Below are positions 13,054 to 15,853 of a stretch of DNA of 15,853 nt, one piece after another. A program made the position numbers and the translations under genes. Where the stretch lies: NCBI GenBank assembly GCA_050742975.1, contig JBOGDQ010000265.1:1-15853 (forward strand), given 5' to 3'. Source of the DNA: JBDTGE01 sp050742975. GTDB taxonomy: Bacteria > Actinomycetota > Actinomycetes > Mycobacteriales > Jatrophihabitantaceae. Positions within the stretch are counted from its first letter, which is position 1. Each line of letters begins with the position of its first letter. The notes below the pieces were generated by a model, which worked only from the letters and a program-made list of their open reading frames with translations, was not told the DNA's origin and searched no databases.

Positions 13054-13970
13054 ATGTGCCGGGCGCGCGCCGCGAGCCAGCGTTCGATGCCGCGTGCGAA
13101 CCGCTCGGGCTCGTTGAACACCAACCACGGCGTCCGGTGCGTGACCGAGAACGCCGCCGACTCGAGCTTGAGGTGGCGATCACCCGTCCGCTCGATCTGC
13201 TCGGGTGTCGTGTGGTGGTGCTCGATGCTGTCGATCTCGAGGACGGCCCGCAGCGCGCGCCACAGGAAGTCGACGATCACGAAGGTGCCGTCGGGTAGGT
13301 CGACGCGGGCGTTCTGTTCGAACGGCGGGACGTCCGCAGCGCGCAGGATGCGGGCGGCACGGCCCTCCGGTGCAGACCAGGCGCCCGCCCCGACCTCCTC
13401 CAGCGCCAACCGCAGGTTCCTGCTGTGTCGGCGTGGCCCCTCGCACAGTTCGCGATGCAACTGCTCGGCAGTGCACAGCCGCGCGCGGATCGCCTGAGTG
13501 ACGAGCGCGCGCACGTCGTCCAGCCGTGGTCGCTCAAGCGCCAGATCCGCGACGGCCCGAGCGAGTTGGGCCCGACGCGGCCCGGGCAGCGTGGCTGCGT
13601 CCGGGAGCCGGGCGGTCCGCCGCAGCCGAACCCATCCGGCCGGGCGGACATGGGTTGAATATGGGACCAGGAGCAGCGTGCTCCTGGGGCGCTGCACCGT
13701 CCGGATCCCCAGATCGGCCAGAGCAGCCGCACCAGTGAGCAGCGCTTCGTCCCCGGCGAAGGCCAGCGCCGCGTGCAGCCGATCGGACCAGGTGAGCGTG
13801 CTACCGGTCAGATACGTATGCGGTAGCACCCGCTGCCACCGTCCCGTCGACAACCGGTGCGCGATCGCATCGCGAGTGAAACCGCGCGCTAGCGCCTCAG
13901 CCCGGCTGAGCACCCGAGGAAGTCGTTCAGGGCCCGGGTAGGCGTCGAAGTCGACGCTCGCATCGTCCAT
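13044..13970 (-). CDS. AbiEi-like N-terminus plus DUF559 (Vsr-like endonuclease fold) protein
   Basis: 308 residues. The N-terminal 60 residues (LSRAEALARGFTRDAIAHRLSTGRWQRVLPHTYL) look like the winged-helix 'type IV toxin-antitoxin AbiEi' domain that heads many actinobacterial proteins. The C-terminal 100 residues resemble DUF559, a restriction-endonuclease-like fold: VIVDFLWRALRAVLEIDSIEHHH gives D234, E245, D247 and H251 in the D...ExD..H arrangement. Such proteins occur in many copies in actinobacterial genomes; their role (DNA repair, defence or regulation) is not established. No AbiEii-type nucleotidyltransferase gene lies next to it. The ATG at 13970 lacks a clear ribosome binding site, so translation may be leaderless or start elsewhere. 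It converges on the membrane protein and is divergent from dnaK. Confidence 0.85.
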   Translation of the reverse strand: MDDASVDFDAYPGPERLPRVLSRAEALARGFTRDAIAHRLSTGRWQRVLPHTYLTGSTLTWSDRLHAALAFAGDEALLTGAAALADLGIRTVQRPRSTLLLVPYSTHVRPAGWVRLRRTARLPDAATLPGPRRAQLARAVADLALERPRLDDVRALVTQAIRARLCTAEQLHRELCEGPRRHSRNLRLALEEVGAGAWSAPEGRAARILRAADVPPFEQNARVDLPDGTFVIVDFLWRALRAVLEIDSIEHHHTTPEQIERTGDRHLKLESAAFSVTHRTPWLVFNEPERFARGIERWLAARARHIAA

Positions 13971-14060
13971 ATGGGCAGCATCGGAGCCCGCGCGGTCCGG
14001 CGCGAGCGTTCGCGCTCAGCTGTGGACAGTGCCCGGGGGCTGTGGACGGCGCGCGCTTTG

Positions 14061-14119
14061 CCCCGATGAACACCCGCTTCAGCGGGACTGAGCGCGCTGA
14101 AGGGGGTATTCATCGCGGG
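14061..14119. repeat. Intergenic palindromic repeat, copy C (opposite orientation to B)
   Basis: The right arm (14095-14119), read on the minus strand, matches copy B over 23 consecutive bases beginning TGAATACCCCCTTCAG. The left arm (14061-14084, CGATGAACACCCGCTTCAGC at its core) is a diverged inverted copy, giving an imperfect stem around a 10-nt loop. It lies upstream of both flanking genes, so a terminator role would make little sense here. Confidence 0.8.
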
Positions 14120-14152
14120 AGGACGTGGTCGGCGTCACACCACGTTCGGGAA

Positions 14153-14173
14153 CTTGAGCCGACTCGACTCAGT
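14153..14173. promoter_or_regulatory. HAIR element (HspR operator) upstream of dnaK
   Basis: CTTGAGC (14153-14159), seven bases, then ACTCAGT (14167-14173). The HspR-associated inverted repeat is CTTGAGT-N7-ACTCAAG; the left half matches 6 of 7, the right half 5 of 7, with the exact spacing. HspR represses the dnaK operon in Streptomyces and mycobacteria, and the site sits just upstream of the likely -35. Confidence 0.8.
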
Positions 14174-14177
14174 TCCT

Positions 14178-14207
14178 TTGACAGAGGCTCACGCCGGAAG
14201 GCACCAT
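14178..14207 (+). promoter_or_regulatory. Probable dnaK promoter
   Basis: TTGACA (14178-14183) is a perfect -35. With an 18-bp spacer CACCAT (14202-14207) would be a modest -10. The HAIR operator ends 4 bp before the -35, so bound repressor would occlude polymerase. This leaves a leader of about 75 nt before the dnaK ATG. Confidence 0.5.
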
Positions 14208-14249
14208 GGCCAGCGGAACCTCACCACGTCACAGCCGGACATACGACGG

Positions 14250-14269
14250 ATACCAACACATACCAACAC
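14250..14269 (+). repeat. 10-bp tandem repeat in the dnaK leader
   Basis: ATACCAACAC occurs twice in direct succession (14250-14259, 14260-14269), 17 bp upstream of the dnaK start. It is A/C-rich and probably unstructured, which may keep the ribosome binding site accessible. Confidence 0.7.
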
Positions 14270-14286
14270 CTACAGGGAGTCACCCA

Positions 14287-15853
<1,567 letters not shown>

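Larger units (their letters stand above)
13971..14286. other. 316-bp intergenic region between the DUF559 gene and dnaK
   Basis: No coding region is supported here. From left to right it holds a hairpin GAGCG-TTCG-CGCTC (14004-14017), two TGTGGAC words (14021 and 14041), palindromic repeat copy C (14061-14119), a HAIR operator (14153-14173), a probable dnaK promoter (from 14178), and a short leader with a 10-bp tandem repeat (14250-14269) and the dnaK ribosome binding site AGGGAG (14274-14279). Confidence 0.8.

Noticed and set aside
14021..14049. Two TGTGGAC words 20 bp apart that resemble DnaA boxes (TGTGGACAG is one mismatch from TGTGGACAA).
   Set aside because: Only two sites, no AT-rich unwinding region and no dnaA or dnaN nearby; the second copy has two mismatches. 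Not enough for an origin or a DnaA-regulated promoter.
13889..14113. Small open frames across the repeat upstream of dnaK (about 70-80 codons on either strand).
   Set aside because: They translate the palindromic repeat itself, lack ribosome binding sites and show no conserved domain.

Overview
The window reads as ordinary chromosome of a high-GC Gram-positive actinobacterium. The support is very high G+C with strong third-position GC bias, GTG/TTG starts, start/stop overlaps of the GTGA/ATGA type, lipoprotein-anchored binding proteins, and a dnaK gene preceded by a HspR-type (HAIR) inverted repeat. A mycobacterial Rv0338c-like Fe-S reductase and dnaK lie at the two ends. I cannot name the genus.

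Layout. (1) 1-1250, minus: N-terminal 416 residues of a membrane-anchored Fe-S (heterodisulfide-reductase-like) oxidoreductase. (2) 1350-4037: a LacI-family repressor (minus) divergent from a two-gene operon, an amidohydrolase and a cysteine-dioxygenase-like cupin. Three operator-like 12-mers at 13-bp spacing form a near-perfect palindrome between them. (3) 4190-10240: an aromatic amino acid lyase (HAL/PAL fold, minus) divergent from an IclR regulator, an ABC ATPase with CBS domain, two permeases and a binding lipoprotein of the osmoprotectant/quaternary-amine (OpuC/ProX) type. The first four genes of that plus-strand operon overlap by 4 nt each. (4) 10325-12991: galE and a large polytopic membrane protein. 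(5) 13044-13970, minus: an AbiEi-like/DUF559 protein. (6) 14287-15853: dnaK, cut by the window end.

The most interesting region is the third. The lyase lacks the canonical Ala-Ser-Gly triad that makes the MIO electrophile (it has Gly-Thr-Gly), yet it sits opposite an importer of the betaine-transport family. The binding lipoprotein is, by my reading, circularly permuted: the half that normally comes second in ProX/OpuC-type proteins comes first. A working hypothesis is uptake and C-N cleavage of a betaine-like amino acid such as ergothioneine or hercynine, since the known ergothionase is a lyase-fold enzyme described as not relying on MIO. Histidine or a related amine remains possible, because QAT-type importers for histidine are known. 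The neighbouring thiol-dioxygenase-like cupin and amidohydrolase might belong to the same catabolism, but they have their own regulator and the link is only positional.

A second unexplained layer is a dispersed inverted repeat (about 55-60 bp) found three times between 10247 and 14119, in intergenic positions of different orientation. It shares a GTGAATACCCCC / TGAATACCCCC core and looks like a genome-wide palindromic repeat family.
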